Shown: positions 8,065-16,549 of the stretch, piece after piece
Layout of the letters: every line of letters starts with the position of its first letter
Position numbering within the stretch: position 1 is the first letter of the stretch
Assembly (NCBI RefSeq): GCF_019396325.1
Contig: NZ_JAHKRO010000102.1
Coordinates: 1-33,886 of the forward strand
Length of the DNA stretch: 33,886 nucleotides
DNA from: Nonomuraea ceibae
Lineage (GTDB): Bacteria; Actinomycetota; Actinomycetes; Streptosporangiales; Streptosporangiaceae
Reading direction: 5' to 3'
The notes under the pieces: generated by a model
Seen by the model: the letters and a program-made list of their open reading frames with translations, nothing else
Databases searched by the model: none
Told to the model about the DNA's origin: nothing
Position numbers and translations under genes: made by a program

Positions 8065-10062
8065 TCAGTCGGACAGCGATTCGAGCAGGTCGCGGGCCCG
8101 CTCCACGCCGTCCTCGTCCTCCAGCTCGGCGAAACGCCGGGCGGCCTCCTCGCACAGCTCCGCGGCGCGGGCCGCGTCCTCGTACCAGTCCAGGACCGTC
8201 GCCTCGTCGTACGCCAGCTCGGCCAGGTCGCGGGCGGCCTCCGCCGGATCGGCGGCCGACAGCGCCTCCCGGGCCTCGGCGTACGCGCGCAGCGAGGTGG
8301 CGAGGTCGCTGGTCGAGTAGTAGACGCACTTCGCGGCCCTCGCCAGCGACCGGCCCGCCTCCAGCGGATCGCCCGCCGCCCGGTGCAGCGCCGCCGCCTC
8401 GGCGTAGGCGCGGGCCGCCTCCCGGTCGTCGTCCCGCTCGGCCAGGCGGTCGGCCAGCTCCGTCAGCGACGCCGGGTCGCGCAGCAGCTTCAGCGTCTCC
8501 AGCTCCCGCTCGGCCTCCCCCAGCTCGCGCAGCGCCGCGGCCAGCGTCCTGCGGGCCGCGTCCCGCTGCTCGCCGTCCGGGAGCGCCGCCACGGCCTCCT
8601 CGGCCGTCTCCGCCGCGTCCAGCACCCGGCCCGTGAGCAGGTACGCCCGCGCCAGGTCCACCCTGGCCAGCGCCGCCCGCCCCCGGTCCCCCAGCCCCGC
8701 GAACCCCGCGACCGCCTCCGCCAGCTCCCCCACGGCCGCCTCCAACCCCGGAGCCGAGCCACCCACCGCACGGACGGCGCCCTCCGGGGACGGTGCCGCT
8801 CCGCTCACGGACGCGCCGCTCTCCGGGGACGGCTCACCCTCCGGGGCGGGCGCTTCCTCCGAGGGGGCGGTTTCCGTGGGTGGGGTGGAGGTGGAGAAGG
8901 CGGTGGGGGTGGGGAGGAGGGCGGCGCCCCGGCGCCAGTGGGTGTGCGGGGAGCCGGTGGTGACGGGGCGGTGGTGGGCGACGAGGGGGAGGTGGCCGAC
9001 CAGCGGGGTGGCGGCGAGCAGGGCCTCCAGGCGCCGGGTGGAGGTGTCGTTGCCGTTGCGGGCGTCGAAGCGGGCGGCGATCTCGCGGGCCCCGGCCTCC
9101 ATCGTGGCGCGCAGTTCGGGGACGGGGACGTCGCGGCCGGCGCGGTGGACGGTGAGGTGGCCGTGGCCGGTCTCCTCCAGACGGCGCAGCAGCAGCGCGG
9201 CGCAGCCCATGAAGCGCCGCGCGTCGGAGGGGGACGGCGGCCGCTCCAGCAGCGGGAGTTCGCGTTGCAGGATCTCCAGCCCGCGCGCCTCGTTGCCGGT
9301 GAGCGCGCAGAACTCCATGTGGTCGCCGAAGTCGTCCAGGTAGGCGATGTTGCCCTGGACGAGCCGGTAGGCGCGCCGGTGCGCCTGGACGGCCTCGCGG
9401 TGGCGGCCGGTGCGCACGTAGGGCAGCATCAGCGTGGTGAGGATGCCCTGGGGCTGCACCTCGCAAGTGGTCTCGCCCTGAAGGATGGGCTGGGCGGCGG
9501 CGATGGCGTCCTCGTCACGGCCGAGGTGGACGAGGGCGGCGGCGGTGGAGTCGGTGTCGCACGCCTCGCAGTCGGACAGGCTGTCGCGGGGCGTGGTGCG
9601 CCAGCGGTGGAACCATTCGCGGGTGGCCTCGTCGTCGCCGAGGTGCAGGGCGATGAAGCAGCGCTTGGCGTGCACGGCGTGCAGCAGGTCGCCGGCCTGG
9701 CGGTAGCGGCGTTCCATGTCGTCGATGGCGTCGAGGGCGCGGCGCAGCGGGATGTCGGGGAAGCGCCGCATGTCGGCGATGATCCACTTGAAGTGCCAGA
9801 GCAGTTCGCGGGTCTCCCAGTGGCCCCAGCGGCCGGGTTCGGCGTCGTGGTCGGCGAGGTTGCGGGAGAAGACGGTGAACGCCTTCACGGGCTCGCCGCC
9901 GTACTGGTAGGCCTGGGTGAGGTCGAGCCGGGCGCGCACGATGAGGGCGTGCTCGCGCCGCGCCTCGGCCTCGCGCAGCGCGCGTTCGGCGAGGACGGTC
10001 CTGGCTTCTCCGTACGGCATCGCGCCGGCCTCGCTGAGCAGCGCCTGGACGTCCTCAGTCAT
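8065..10062 (-). CDS. Tetratricopeptide repeat protein, partner of Hsp90-family gene
   Basis: This 665-residue soluble, almost wholly helical protein starts at the ATG 10062, which overlaps the Hsp90 gene stop by 8 bp. The N-terminal half (about 1-360) has degenerate TPR-like helical pairs and a cysteine cluster (C165, C168, C200 in DCEACD and ETTCEV). A Pro/Ser/Thr/Glu-rich linker spans about 366-440. The C-terminal half (about 440-665) has clearer TPR helices (for example AALARVDLARAYLLTGRVLDA). There is no signal or membrane segment. TPR proteins scaffold protein complexes, and eukaryotic Hsp90 uses TPR co-chaperones. Gene overlap suggests this protein works physically with the upstream Hsp90. 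That is inference. The reading frame is open upstream inside the Hsp90 gene but those residues are a shadow. Confidence 0.85.
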   Translation of the reverse strand: MTEDVQALLSEAGAMPYGEARTVLAERALREAEARREHALIVRARLDLTQAYQYGGEPVKAFTVFSRNLADHDAEPGRWGHWETRELLWHFKWIIADMRRFPDIPLRRALDAIDDMERRYRQAGDLLHAVHAKRCFIALHLGDDEATREWFHRWRTTPRDSLSDCEACDTDSTAAALVHLGRDEDAIAAAQPILQGETTCEVQPQGILTTLMLPYVRTGRHREAVQAHRRAYRLVQGNIAYLDDFGDHMEFCALTGNEARGLEILQRELPLLERPPSPSDARRFMGCAALLLRRLEETGHGHLTVHRAGRDVPVPELRATMEAGAREIAARFDARNGNDTSTRRLEALLAATPLVGHLPLVAHHRPVTTGSPHTHWRRGAALLPTPTAFSTSTPPTETAPSEEAPAPEGEPSPESGASVSGAAPSPEGAVRAVGGSAPGLEAAVGELAEAVAGFAGLGDRGRAALARVDLARAYLLTGRVLDAAETAEEAVAALPDGEQRDAARRTLAAALRELGEAERELETLKLLRDPASLTELADRLAERDDDREAARAYAEAAALHRAAGDPLEAGRSLARAAKCVYYSTSDLATSLRAYAEAREALSAADPAEAARDLAELAYDEATVLDWYEDAARAAELCEEAARRFAELEDEDGVERARDLLESLSD

Positions 10063-11848
10063 GGGTGCCTCCCTGGACGGCCCAGTCGAGCAGGCCGAGG
10101 AACGAGCGGTTGAGCGTGGCGGTGTCGGCGGGGCGCAGCGGGTGGTGCCCGTGCAGGAGCGCCATGCCGTACAGCGCTTCGACGGCCGTGGCGGCGAGGG
10201 TGAGGTCGGGCAGGCCGGTGACGCGGCGGACGAGGGGGTTGCGGTGGTTGAGCACGAGCCTGGGCCGGTCGGCGGCGACGCTGCGTTCGAGGGCGCCGAG
10301 GACGTCGGCCCACAGCGCGTCGCCGGTGTCGCGGGCCTCGCGCAGGTCGGCGTGGTGCTGGGCGGCGCGGCTGGTGAGGTAGAGGGCGGGCAGCGAGGCG
10401 GGGTCGAAGTCGCGCAGCACGACCTCGCACCCGAGCGGGTCGAGGGCGCGGGCGGCGGCGGCCAGGAAGGGGCGGGCGCGCAGTTCGGCGTCGGGGTCGG
10501 CGGGGCCGAGGTGGGTGGCGAGCTCGGCGGGTTCGAGGCGGTCGAGGACGGCGCCGGGGTCGATGCGGCGCAGCCGGGCGAGGATCTCACTGTCGTAGAC
10601 GTAGCCGCCGTTGACGAGGCCGACGCCCTGGGCGCCGGAGACGGCGGCGAGCTGGCGGAACTCGTCGACGCTGGTGGTGTAGCGCCCGCCGGGGTGGCGC
10701 AGGCGGAACTGGGCGAGGGTCATCGGCCCGGAGCTGGTCTCGTACTCCAGCCACTGGTCGACCAGGCGCAGCATGTCGTCGTCGTGCAGGGCGAGCGCCT
10801 TGACGCCGAGGTGGTGCAGGTTGAGGAAGGCGCGCAGCCCGGCGGGGTCGGTCTCGGCCAGGCGCACCAGCCAGGCGCGCAGGCGGCGGCCGAGCTCCTC
10901 GCGGGTGTGGTCGAGCAGGTCGTCCTCGTAGAGGGCTTCGCGGCTGGCGGTGGGGCGCAGTTCGGCGGCGTCGACGACGCAGCGGGCGAAGAACGCCCAG
11001 TCGGGCAGCAGCCCGTCGGCCGTCTCGGTGAGCAGCATGCGTTTGAGGTAGACGCGGTGGGTGCCGCGCACGGCGGGGTTGGCGGGGGCGGGCAGGATGT
11101 AGGCGACGCCGGTGAGCCCGGCTTCGGGCACGTCGAGGTCGACGACGTCGAGCGGGACGAAGCCGAACAGTTCCTCGCAGTGCGCCTGCAGGGCGCGGCG
11201 GCGGGCGTCGGGCGAGGGGTGGGCGGCCCGCCAGGGCGGGGTGCCGAGGGTGGTGCGGCGGCCGTTGACGGTGACGTCGACGGGCAGCAGCGAGCCGTAG
11301 AGTTCGGCGAGTTCGGCGACGGTGCGGGGGGCGGCCCATTCGGCGGCGTCGTGGCGGGTGCGCAGGGTGACGGTGGTGCCGGGTTCGGCGCGGTCGGCGG
11401 GGGCGAGCTCGACGCGGTAGCGGCCGTCGGAGCGGCCGGTCCACAGCACGGTGGGGCCGCCCTTGGCCGACCGGGTCTCGACGGAGATCTCGTCGGCGAC
11501 GAGGAAGCCGGACAGCAGGCCGATGCCGAACTGGCCGAGGAACTCGTGCCGGGCGAAGCCGAGCTCGTCACGCTTGGAGGAGCGGCCGATGGTGGCCAGC
11601 AGGGCGTGGACCTCGTCCTCGGTCAGGCCGATGCCGGTGTCGCGGACGCTGATGAGCCCGCCGGTCGCCTCGATGGTGACGGTGGCGGGCGCGTCGGGGT
11701 CGGCGGCGCGCCGGGCGGTGATCGCGTCGGCCGCGTTCTGCAGGAGTTCGCGCACGTAGACGCGGGGGCTCGAGTACAGGTGGCGGCTGAGGAGATCGAC
11801 CACGCCGCGCAGGTCCACTTGGAAGGCGTTGTCCACGCGGCACACCAT
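10055..11848 (-). CDS. Hsp90/HtpG-family ATPase chaperone, divergent
   Basis: This 597-residue protein is a GHKL ATPase of the Hsp90 family. The N-terminal ATP site is intact: catalytic E34 and N38 in RELLQNAADAI, D70 in VRDTGIGL, the lid and glycine loop GQFGIG at 105-110, and GTTVTLRT at 157-164. The middle domain keeps the catalytic arginine segment PTASREALYED (R303) and RVYLKRML. The C-terminal third is poorly conserved relative to E. coli HtpG (624 residues). It ends GGTHD, not the MEEVD that docks TPR proteins in eukaryotes. The start is the ATG at 11848, since a stop codon lies two codons upstream. It follows the HAD gene by 30 bp and overlaps the TPR gene by 8 bp. This may be a specialised paralog rather than the housekeeping HtpG. 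Confidence 0.9.
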   Translation of the reverse strand: MVCRVDNAFQVDLRGVVDLLSRHLYSSPRVYVRELLQNAADAITARRAADPDAPATVTIEATGGLISVRDTGIGLTEDEVHALLATIGRSSKRDELGFARHEFLGQFGIGLLSGFLVADEISVETRSAKGGPTVLWTGRSDGRYRVELAPADRAEPGTTVTLRTRHDAAEWAAPRTVAELAELYGSLLPVDVTVNGRRTTLGTPPWRAAHPSPDARRRALQAHCEELFGFVPLDVVDLDVPEAGLTGVAYILPAPANPAVRGTHRVYLKRMLLTETADGLLPDWAFFARCVVDAAELRPTASREALYEDDLLDHTREELGRRLRAWLVRLAETDPAGLRAFLNLHHLGVKALALHDDDMLRLVDQWLEYETSSGPMTLAQFRLRHPGGRYTTSVDEFRQLAAVSGAQGVGLVNGGYVYDSEILARLRRIDPGAVLDRLEPAELATHLGPADPDAELRARPFLAAAARALDPLGCEVVLRDFDPASLPALYLTSRAAQHHADLREARDTGDALWADVLGALERSVAADRPRLVLNHRNPLVRRVTGLPDLTLAATAVEALYGMALLHGHHPLRPADTATLNRSFLGLLDWAVQGGTHD

Positions 11849-11878
11849 AGATCACATAACCGACATTCCGCCCCGGGT

Positions 11879-12457
11879 TTAGGCCAGCAGCTCCCGCAGG
11901 CCGGCCGCGCCGGTGTAGAGGACTCCGGTCATGCCGGCCGCCTCGGCGCCCGCCACGTTGTCGGGCCGGTCGTCGACGAAGACGGCTTCGGCCGGGTCGG
12001 CGCCGAGCGCGCGGGCGACCTCGTCGTAGATCTCCCGGCCGGGTTTGACCAGGCCCATCCTGGCGCTGTAGAAGCGGTGCGGGATGGCGGCGATCCAGGG
12101 CAGCCGGTCGATGCCGTCGGCGGTCTCGGCGGGCGCGTTCGACAGCAGCGCCACGCCGCGCCCGGCGGCCAGCAGCTCGCCGAGCAGCGCGACCGCGCCG
12201 GCGTCGGGGTGGGACCAGCTCGCCACGTCCATCGCGACGAGCCGCGCCGACTCCTCGCCGGGCACGTCGCGGCCGAGCACCGCCGACCAGTAGGCGGGGG
12301 CGGTCAGCACGCCCCGGTCGAAGTCGAGGCGGTGCTTCCAGTAGCCGAGGCGGAAGGCCGCCGGGTCGGCTCCGGCGGCGGCCGCCATCGCGTCGACCTC
12401 GGCCTCGGGCTGGGCCAGGGACAGAACGTTGCCGTAGTCAAAGATGATCCACTTCAT
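11879..12457 (-). CDS. HAD-superfamily hydrolase (subfamily IA-like)
   Basis: This 192-residue protein has the HAD nucleophile motif I as FDYGNVLS (residues about 6-13), motif II ALLSNAP, the Lys in GLVKPGREIYDEV, and motif IV FVDDRPDNVAGA. The second aspartate of the usual DxD is Gly, a spelling seen in the FDLGNVL/FDYGNVL subgroup related to epoxide-hydrolase N-terminal phosphatases and haloacid dehalogenases. A phosphatase or dehalogenase on a small molecule is likely, but the substrate is unknown. The ATG overlaps the stop of the upstream alpha/beta hydrolase (ATGA), and the Hsp90 gene follows after 30 bp. It is therefore the second gene of a four-gene operon. Confidence 0.88.
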   Translation of the reverse strand: MKWIIFDYGNVLSLAQPEAEVDAMAAAAGADPAAFRLGYWKHRLDFDRGVLTAPAYWSAVLGRDVPGEESARLVAMDVASWSHPDAGAVALLGELLAAGRGVALLSNAPAETADGIDRLPWIAAIPHRFYSARMGLVKPGREIYDEVARALGADPAEAVFVDDRPDNVAGAEAAGMTGVLYTGAAGLRELLA

Positions 12458-13272
12458 ACGAGAAATGGTCGCAGATGCGGATGGATCGCCGGGCAGCCCA
12501 GGTATTTCTCGGCCGTGTGGAAGTCGATCCAGTCGAGGTTGACCAGCTCCTCGACGTCGATGCCGGTGAAGCTGCCGGCGAGGTCGGGCGGGATGGCGGC
12601 GATGTCGTCCTTGTCGGCGATGTTCACCCAGCGGGCCACGCCCTCGGGGCGGCTGCCCCGGCCGTTGATGGGCGCGGGCAGCAGCCGCTCGAAGACGACG
12701 TGGCGCATGCCGAGCGGGCTGCCGAGCGTGATGAGCAGATCGGTCCGCAGGTCGGGGTTGGCCCAGAAGGTCTCGTAGGCGACGACGCTGCCGAGCGAGT
12801 GGGCGATCACCACGTCCGGCTGGTTCTTCCGGATCGTCTGGGCCACCACGCGCTGGGTCTCGCGCCGCTTGGCGGCGTCGGTCAGGTAGGTGGCCACCTC
12901 GGGCGCGAACAGCTCGGCGAACGCGGCCGAGCGGCCGTCGAGCTTGTCGAGCAGCCAGCCGGTGAACGACTTCAGCGCGCCGGTCAGGTGCTCGCCGAGC
13001 CCCAGGTTGCGGGCCCACCCGGCGAGGACCCGCTCCCGGGCCTCGGCCACCGCCGCGGCCTCGCGCGGGCTGCCGGGCGGCCCCTCGTGCAGCAGGTGGG
13101 AGAAGTAGGCGACCTCGCTGAAGTAGCGGCGCTCCGGCCCGCCGCCGCAGGCGGCGTGCAGGTAGCGGTCCCATTTGGCGCGCATCGCCTCGGCCGCGCC
13201 CGCCGCGGAATGCCCCGCGTCGACGTAGTAGTTGTACTTGCCGATGCCGTGCACACCGACGATGCCCGCCAC
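12454..13272 (-). CDS. Alpha/beta hydrolase fold protein (lipase/esterase-like)
   Basis: The predicted protein has 272 residues from the GTG at 13272. An ATG at 13314 would add 14 residues. I prefer the GTG because a strong GAGGGGAG ribosome-binding site lies 5 nt before it and a possible promoter (TTGACT, 18 nt, TATGCC) overlaps the ATG. The fold begins at once with the oxyanion segment GVHGIGKYN. The nucleophile elbow is AHSLGS. A later Asp (NIADKDD) and His (DFHTAEKYL) can complete the triad. There is no signal peptide. It is the first gene of the operon with HAD, Hsp90 and TPR. It is not close to a characterised esterase that I recognise, and the substrate is unknown. Confidence 0.8.
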   Translation of the reverse strand: MAGIVGVHGIGKYNYYVDAGHSAAGAAEAMRAKWDRYLHAACGGGPERRYFSEVAYFSHLLHEGPPGSPREAAAVAEARERVLAGWARNLGLGEHLTGALKSFTGWLLDKLDGRSAAFAELFAPEVATYLTDAAKRRETQRVVAQTIRKNQPDVVIAHSLGSVVAYETFWANPDLRTDLLITLGSPLGMRHVVFERLLPAPINGRGSRPEGVARWVNIADKDDIAAIPPDLAGSFTGIDVEELVNLDWIDFHTAEKYLGCPAIHPHLRPFLV

Positions 13273-13383
13273 AGCCGCTCCCCTCGCCCCGTTGCTCTCG
13301 CGCGACTCTGGCATACGCCGTCCGCGCCGGGCCAGTCAACCGGTGACGGGAAATGCGCTTGCCGCGCGCGGGGGGCGGGCGGA

Positions 13384-13414
13384 TACGGTGGTGTTCCGTA
13401 GCGAGACGGAACAC
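13384..13414 (+). promoter_or_regulatory. ArfB promoter with a perfect TetR-type operator
   Basis: GTGTTCCGT (13391-13399) and ACGGAACAC (13406-13414) are perfect 9-bp inverted arms around the 6-nt spacer AGCGAG. The palindrome starts just after a candidate -10 TACGGT (13384-13389, with TTGCCG at 13359-13364), so it would cover the transcription start. A further ACGGAAC half-site lies at 13427-13433. The geometry suggests a TetR-type repressor site, but the regulator is unknown. Confidence 0.65.
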
Positions 13415-13451
13415 AACGAAACATGACGGAACGAGGAAGGAGGAAGCGCTC

Positions 13452-13859
13452 ATGCCGGGCCCACTGGTCGTCAACGACGCGGTCGTCATCCCCGACGCCG
13501 AGCTCGTCTGGCGCTTCTCGCGTTCCTCGGGCCCTGGCGGCCAGGGCGTCAACACCACCGACAGCCGGGTGGAGCTGACCTTCGACGTGGCCGCGTCCAC
13601 CGCGTTCTCCGAGCCGCTGCGCGCCCGCGCGCTGGACCGCCTCGGCGCGCCGACGATCACGATCGCCGCCTCCGAGCACCGTTCCCAGTTGCGCAACCGT
13701 GAGGCCGCCGAGCAGCGGCTCGCCCAGCGCATCCGCGAGGCCATCGCGCCGCCGCCCAAGCGCCGCCGCCCGACCAAGCCCAGCCGGGGTTCGGTCGAGC
13801 GCCGCATCGCGGCCAAGAAGCACCGCTCCGACGTCAAGCGCCTGCGCCGCGACATCTGA
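13452..13859 (+). CDS. arfB: ArfB-type peptidyl-tRNA hydrolase, ribosome rescue factor
   Basis: This 135-residue protein has the release-factor catalytic core with GGQ (SSGPGGQGVNTTDSRVEL, about residues 26-43). It lacks the stop-codon-recognition domain. The C terminus is a long basic tail (KRRRPTKPSRGS, then RRIAAKKHRSDVKRLRR) like the ArfB tail that enters the empty mRNA channel of stalled ribosomes. This is the normal ArfB/YaeJ/ICT1 plan and length. It frees ribosomes stalled without a stop codon. A strong AAGGAGGAAG (13437-13446) precedes the ATG. A perfect palindrome at the promoter suggests regulated expression, which is unusual for a housekeeping rescue factor. Confidence 0.93.
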   Translation: MPGPLVVNDAVVIPDAELVWRFSRSSGPGGQGVNTTDSRVELTFDVAASTAFSEPLRARALDRLGAPTITIAASEHRSQLRNREAAEQRLAQRIREAIAPPPKRRRPTKPSRGSVERRIAAKKHRSDVKRLRRDI

Positions 13860-13878
13860 CGAGCCAGGGTCAATACGG

Positions 13879-14430
13879 CTAGCCCGGGGTGAGGACCGGC
13901 TCCCTGAGCCTGACGGTGAGCTGGACGGCCGGGCAGAGCTGGGCGACCACCTCGCGCACCTGGGCGCGCAGGTCGCGGGCCCACAGCCGCCCGTCGTCGT
14001 CGAAGTGCGGGCAGACCGGCGAGATGACCAGCTCGGCCCCCATGACCACGGCCCCGGCGGCCATCAGCTCCTTGTACAGCTCGGCCTGGGCCCACATCGC
14101 GCCGCACGCGCGGGCGCTGGCGCACATGACGGCCACGTGCTTGCCCGCGAGCGCCCCGCTCTCCGACAGCCAGGCCAGCGCGTACTCCAGCTCGGCGGGC
14201 AGCAGGCTGTGCTCGGGCGCGGTGATGACCACCGCGTCGGCCTCCTCGACGAGCGCGAGCAGCTCGCGCACGGCGCGCGGGGCGGGCCCGCCGGTGCAGG
14301 GGGGCGTCTCCCCCAGCCCCGGCCAGGCCTCGAAGCGGGCGCCGGGCGGCAGCTCGCCGCGCACCGCTTCCAGCAGCCTGTTGATGTACGAACCCGCGTG
14401 GAGGCTGGCGGCGATCCCGATGACTTTCAC
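13879..14430 (-). CDS. NADPH-dependent FMN reductase family protein
   Basis: This 183-residue flavodoxin-like protein has the N-terminal nucleotide-binding segment VIGIAASLHAGSYINRLLEAV, the mid-region PPCTGGPAPRAVRELLALVEEADAVVI with TAPEHSLLP, where the family has the substrate-side loop TPEYN, and GALAGKHVAVMCAS. Enzymes of this family reduce FMN, quinones or azo compounds with NAD(P)H. It is convergent with arfB (19-bp gap) and about 115 bp downstream of the UbiB-like gene on the same strand, so it may have its own promoter. The electron acceptor is not predictable. Confidence 0.87.
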   Translation of the reverse strand: MKVIGIAASLHAGSYINRLLEAVRGELPPGARFEAWPGLGETPPCTGGPAPRAVRELLALVEEADAVVITAPEHSLLPAELEYALAWLSESGALAGKHVAVMCASARACGAMWAQAELYKELMAAGAVVMGAELVISPVCPHFDDDGRLWARDLRAQVREVVAQLCPAVQLTVRLREPVLTPG

Positions 14431-14545
14431 CCACTACTCCCCAGGCGGTCTTGGTGTAGGGCCGGTAGTCGGAAACCTGCCCGATGCCGTGGTTGTCCAA
14501 GACCATCCCCAGGTCAAGAGGATGCCCGGGTTGTCGCTTCCGGGG

Positions 14546-16525
14546 TCAGAGGGTGTCGCGCGGCCGCCGGAAGATCAGCACGAGCACGCGGAGCACGAGG
14601 ATGGCGCAGATGACCAGCAGGTTGTAGCCGATCAGCTCGAACAGCCCCAGGTCGAGCTGGGCGCTGACGACGGGCCCGCCCTCGGTGCCGATCAGCAGCA
14701 CCGCCATCAGCCCGGCGGTGGCGCCGAGCACGGTGAGCAGCACCTGGTGCAGCAGCCCGGTGACGAAGCGGCGGTCGCGCTCGTCGGCGAGCAGGCGCAC
14801 GTTGAGCCCGAGGCGGCCGTGCTCGGCGGCGCTGGCGATGCGCTCGACGCGGCGCGGCAGGCGGCGCAGCATGGGCAGCAGGGCGGCGATCTCCTGGGTG
14901 GCGGCTTCCTTGAGCGTGCCGCCGTCGAGCTTCTCGGCCAGGTAGCGGCCGGCGAAGGCGCGGGCCTCGCCGATGAGGTTGAAGCCGGGCGAGAGCCGTA
15001 CGAGCGTGCCCTCCAGGGTGGCCAGCGCGCGGAAGACGGCGGCGACCTCGGGCGGGATGGACAGCCCGTACGCGGAGACGATCTTGAACAGGTCGGTGAA
15101 CATCTGGGCGCTGTCGAGGCCGGGCGCCAGGTGCTTGGCCATGAACTGGCCGAGCGCCCGCTCCAGGGCGGCCTCGTCGATGTCCTCGGGACGCGGAACG
15201 ACCTCCAGCAGGGCGTCGGTGACGCCGAGCGGGTCCTGGCGGTTGAGGGCGAGCAGGAAGCGCTGCAGCGCCGAACGGATGGAGCCGTCGAGGCGGCCGA
15301 CGCTGCCGAAGTCGAGCAGGCCGAGCGTGCCGTCGTCGAGCAGCATGAGGTTGCCGGGGTGCGGGTCGGCGTGGAAGACGCCTTCGACGAGGATCTGGCG
15401 GAGCAGGCAGTCGAGCAGGTCGCGGGCGAGCGCGGGGGCCTGTTCGGGGGTGGCGGTGGTGACCGGCCTGCCGTGGAGGCGCTGCATGACCAGCACGCGT
15501 TCGGTGCACATGGCGGCGACGGGGGCCGGGTAGGTGACGCCGCCGCCGTCGGAGGCGGCGACGGCAGCCATGTTGGCCGCCTCGACGCGGAAGTCGAGCT
15601 CCTCGCGGATGGCGGCGGCGAACCCCTCGGCCAGGTCGCGCATGCCGAGCGAGCGGCCCCAGCGGGTGCGTGACTCCAGGGTGGCGGCCAGCCGCCGGAC
15701 GATGTCGAGGTCGCGGGCCACGGTCCGGCCGATGCCGGGCCGCTGCACCTTGACCACGACGCTCTCGCCGCTGTGCAGGCGGGCGGTGTGGGCCTGGCCG
15801 ATGGAGGCGGCGGCGAGCGGGGTGCGGTCGAAGGCGGCGAACACGGTGTCGACCGGCCCGCCGAGCTCGGCGGCCAGCACCGGCTCGATCTGCTCCCAGG
15901 GGGCGGGCGCGACCTGGTCCTGAAGGCGGCCGAGCTCGTCGGTGAACTCGGCCGGCAGCAGGTCGCGCCGGGTGGACAGCACCTGCCCGAGCTTGACGAA
16001 CGTGACGCCGCCGTCCTCCAGGGCGGCGCGCAGCGAGCGTGCCAGCCGGACCTTGCCGGTGCGGTCGTCGAGGCGGTCGCCCCGGCCGCGCAGGTAGGGG
16101 CCGAGGCCGTGGCGCACGGCGATCCTGGTGATCTGCGAGTAGCGGCGGCCCCGGGAGATCCGGCCGCGCAGCGACCGGAAGAACTCCAGCGGCCCGGGGA
16201 TGGACCCGGGCGGGATCAGCGCCTCGGCCAGCACCAGGATGACCATCGGGATGAGCACGACGCACATCACGACGAGGAACAGCACCCACAGGGCGCCGAT
16301 CCCCGGGTCCTCGGCCGCCGTCGGGCCGCCGCCGGGCGGCCGCTCGCCGAACGACGCGAGGATCGGCGACAGCAGCGGCTGGGCGAGCGTGAAGGCCGCC
16401 AGGCCGGCCAGGAAGGTGCGGATCGCGCCGAACCTGACGTCCAGCAGCCGCTGCGCCACCACCGCCAGCGCGATGATCATCAGCAGCGCGAAGAACGAGA
16501 AGAACAGGCTCAGGGGGAGATCCAT
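14546..16525 (-). CDS. ABC1/UbiB/AarF family atypical kinase, membrane-anchored
   Basis: The protein has 659 residues from ATG 16525. The ATG at 16543 is less likely because GGGAGGAT lies 9 nt before the inner ATG. Three N-terminal hydrophobic helices (about 6-24, 38-56, 80-104) precede the kinase-like domain. UbiB signatures are KLGQVLSTRRDLLP (KxGQ, about 178-181), the alanine-rich loop LAAASIGQAH, the catalytic-type HADPHPGN and the metal motif LLDFGSVG. Two more hydrophobic helices end the protein. Family members support quinone or isoprenoid lipid metabolism by ATPase activity. Since actinomycetes mostly use menaquinone, the exact role is open. It follows the desaturase by about 25 bp in one transcript, suggesting a shared membrane-lipid context. 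Confidence 0.9.
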   Translation of the reverse strand: MDLPLSLFFSFFALLMIIALAVVAQRLLDVRFGAIRTFLAGLAAFTLAQPLLSPILASFGERPPGGGPTAAEDPGIGALWVLFLVVMCVVLIPMVILVLAEALIPPGSIPGPLEFFRSLRGRISRGRRYSQITRIAVRHGLGPYLRGRGDRLDDRTGKVRLARSLRAALEDGGVTFVKLGQVLSTRRDLLPAEFTDELGRLQDQVAPAPWEQIEPVLAAELGGPVDTVFAAFDRTPLAAASIGQAHTARLHSGESVVVKVQRPGIGRTVARDLDIVRRLAATLESRTRWGRSLGMRDLAEGFAAAIREELDFRVEAANMAAVAASDGGGVTYPAPVAAMCTERVLVMQRLHGRPVTTATPEQAPALARDLLDCLLRQILVEGVFHADPHPGNLMLLDDGTLGLLDFGSVGRLDGSIRSALQRFLLALNRQDPLGVTDALLEVVPRPEDIDEAALERALGQFMAKHLAPGLDSAQMFTDLFKIVSAYGLSIPPEVAAVFRALATLEGTLVRLSPGFNLIGEARAFAGRYLAEKLDGGTLKEAATQEIAALLPMLRRLPRRVERIASAAEHGRLGLNVRLLADERDRRFVTGLLHQVLLTVLGATAGLMAVLLIGTEGGPVVSAQLDLGLFELIGYNLLVICAILVLRVLVLIFRRPRDTL

Positions 16526-16549
16526 AGGGACAGATCCTCCCATGCCGGG

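Noticed and set aside
4357..10113. A 1918-codon open frame on the plus strand
   Set aside because: It covers at least four well-supported minus-strand genes and the FG-GAP gene, and its translation is Gly/Ala/Arg/Val-rich low complexity without domains. High GC content removes stop codons in opposite frames. The same holds for 9917-12778, 13889-15673, 15773-17509 and 21315-23099.
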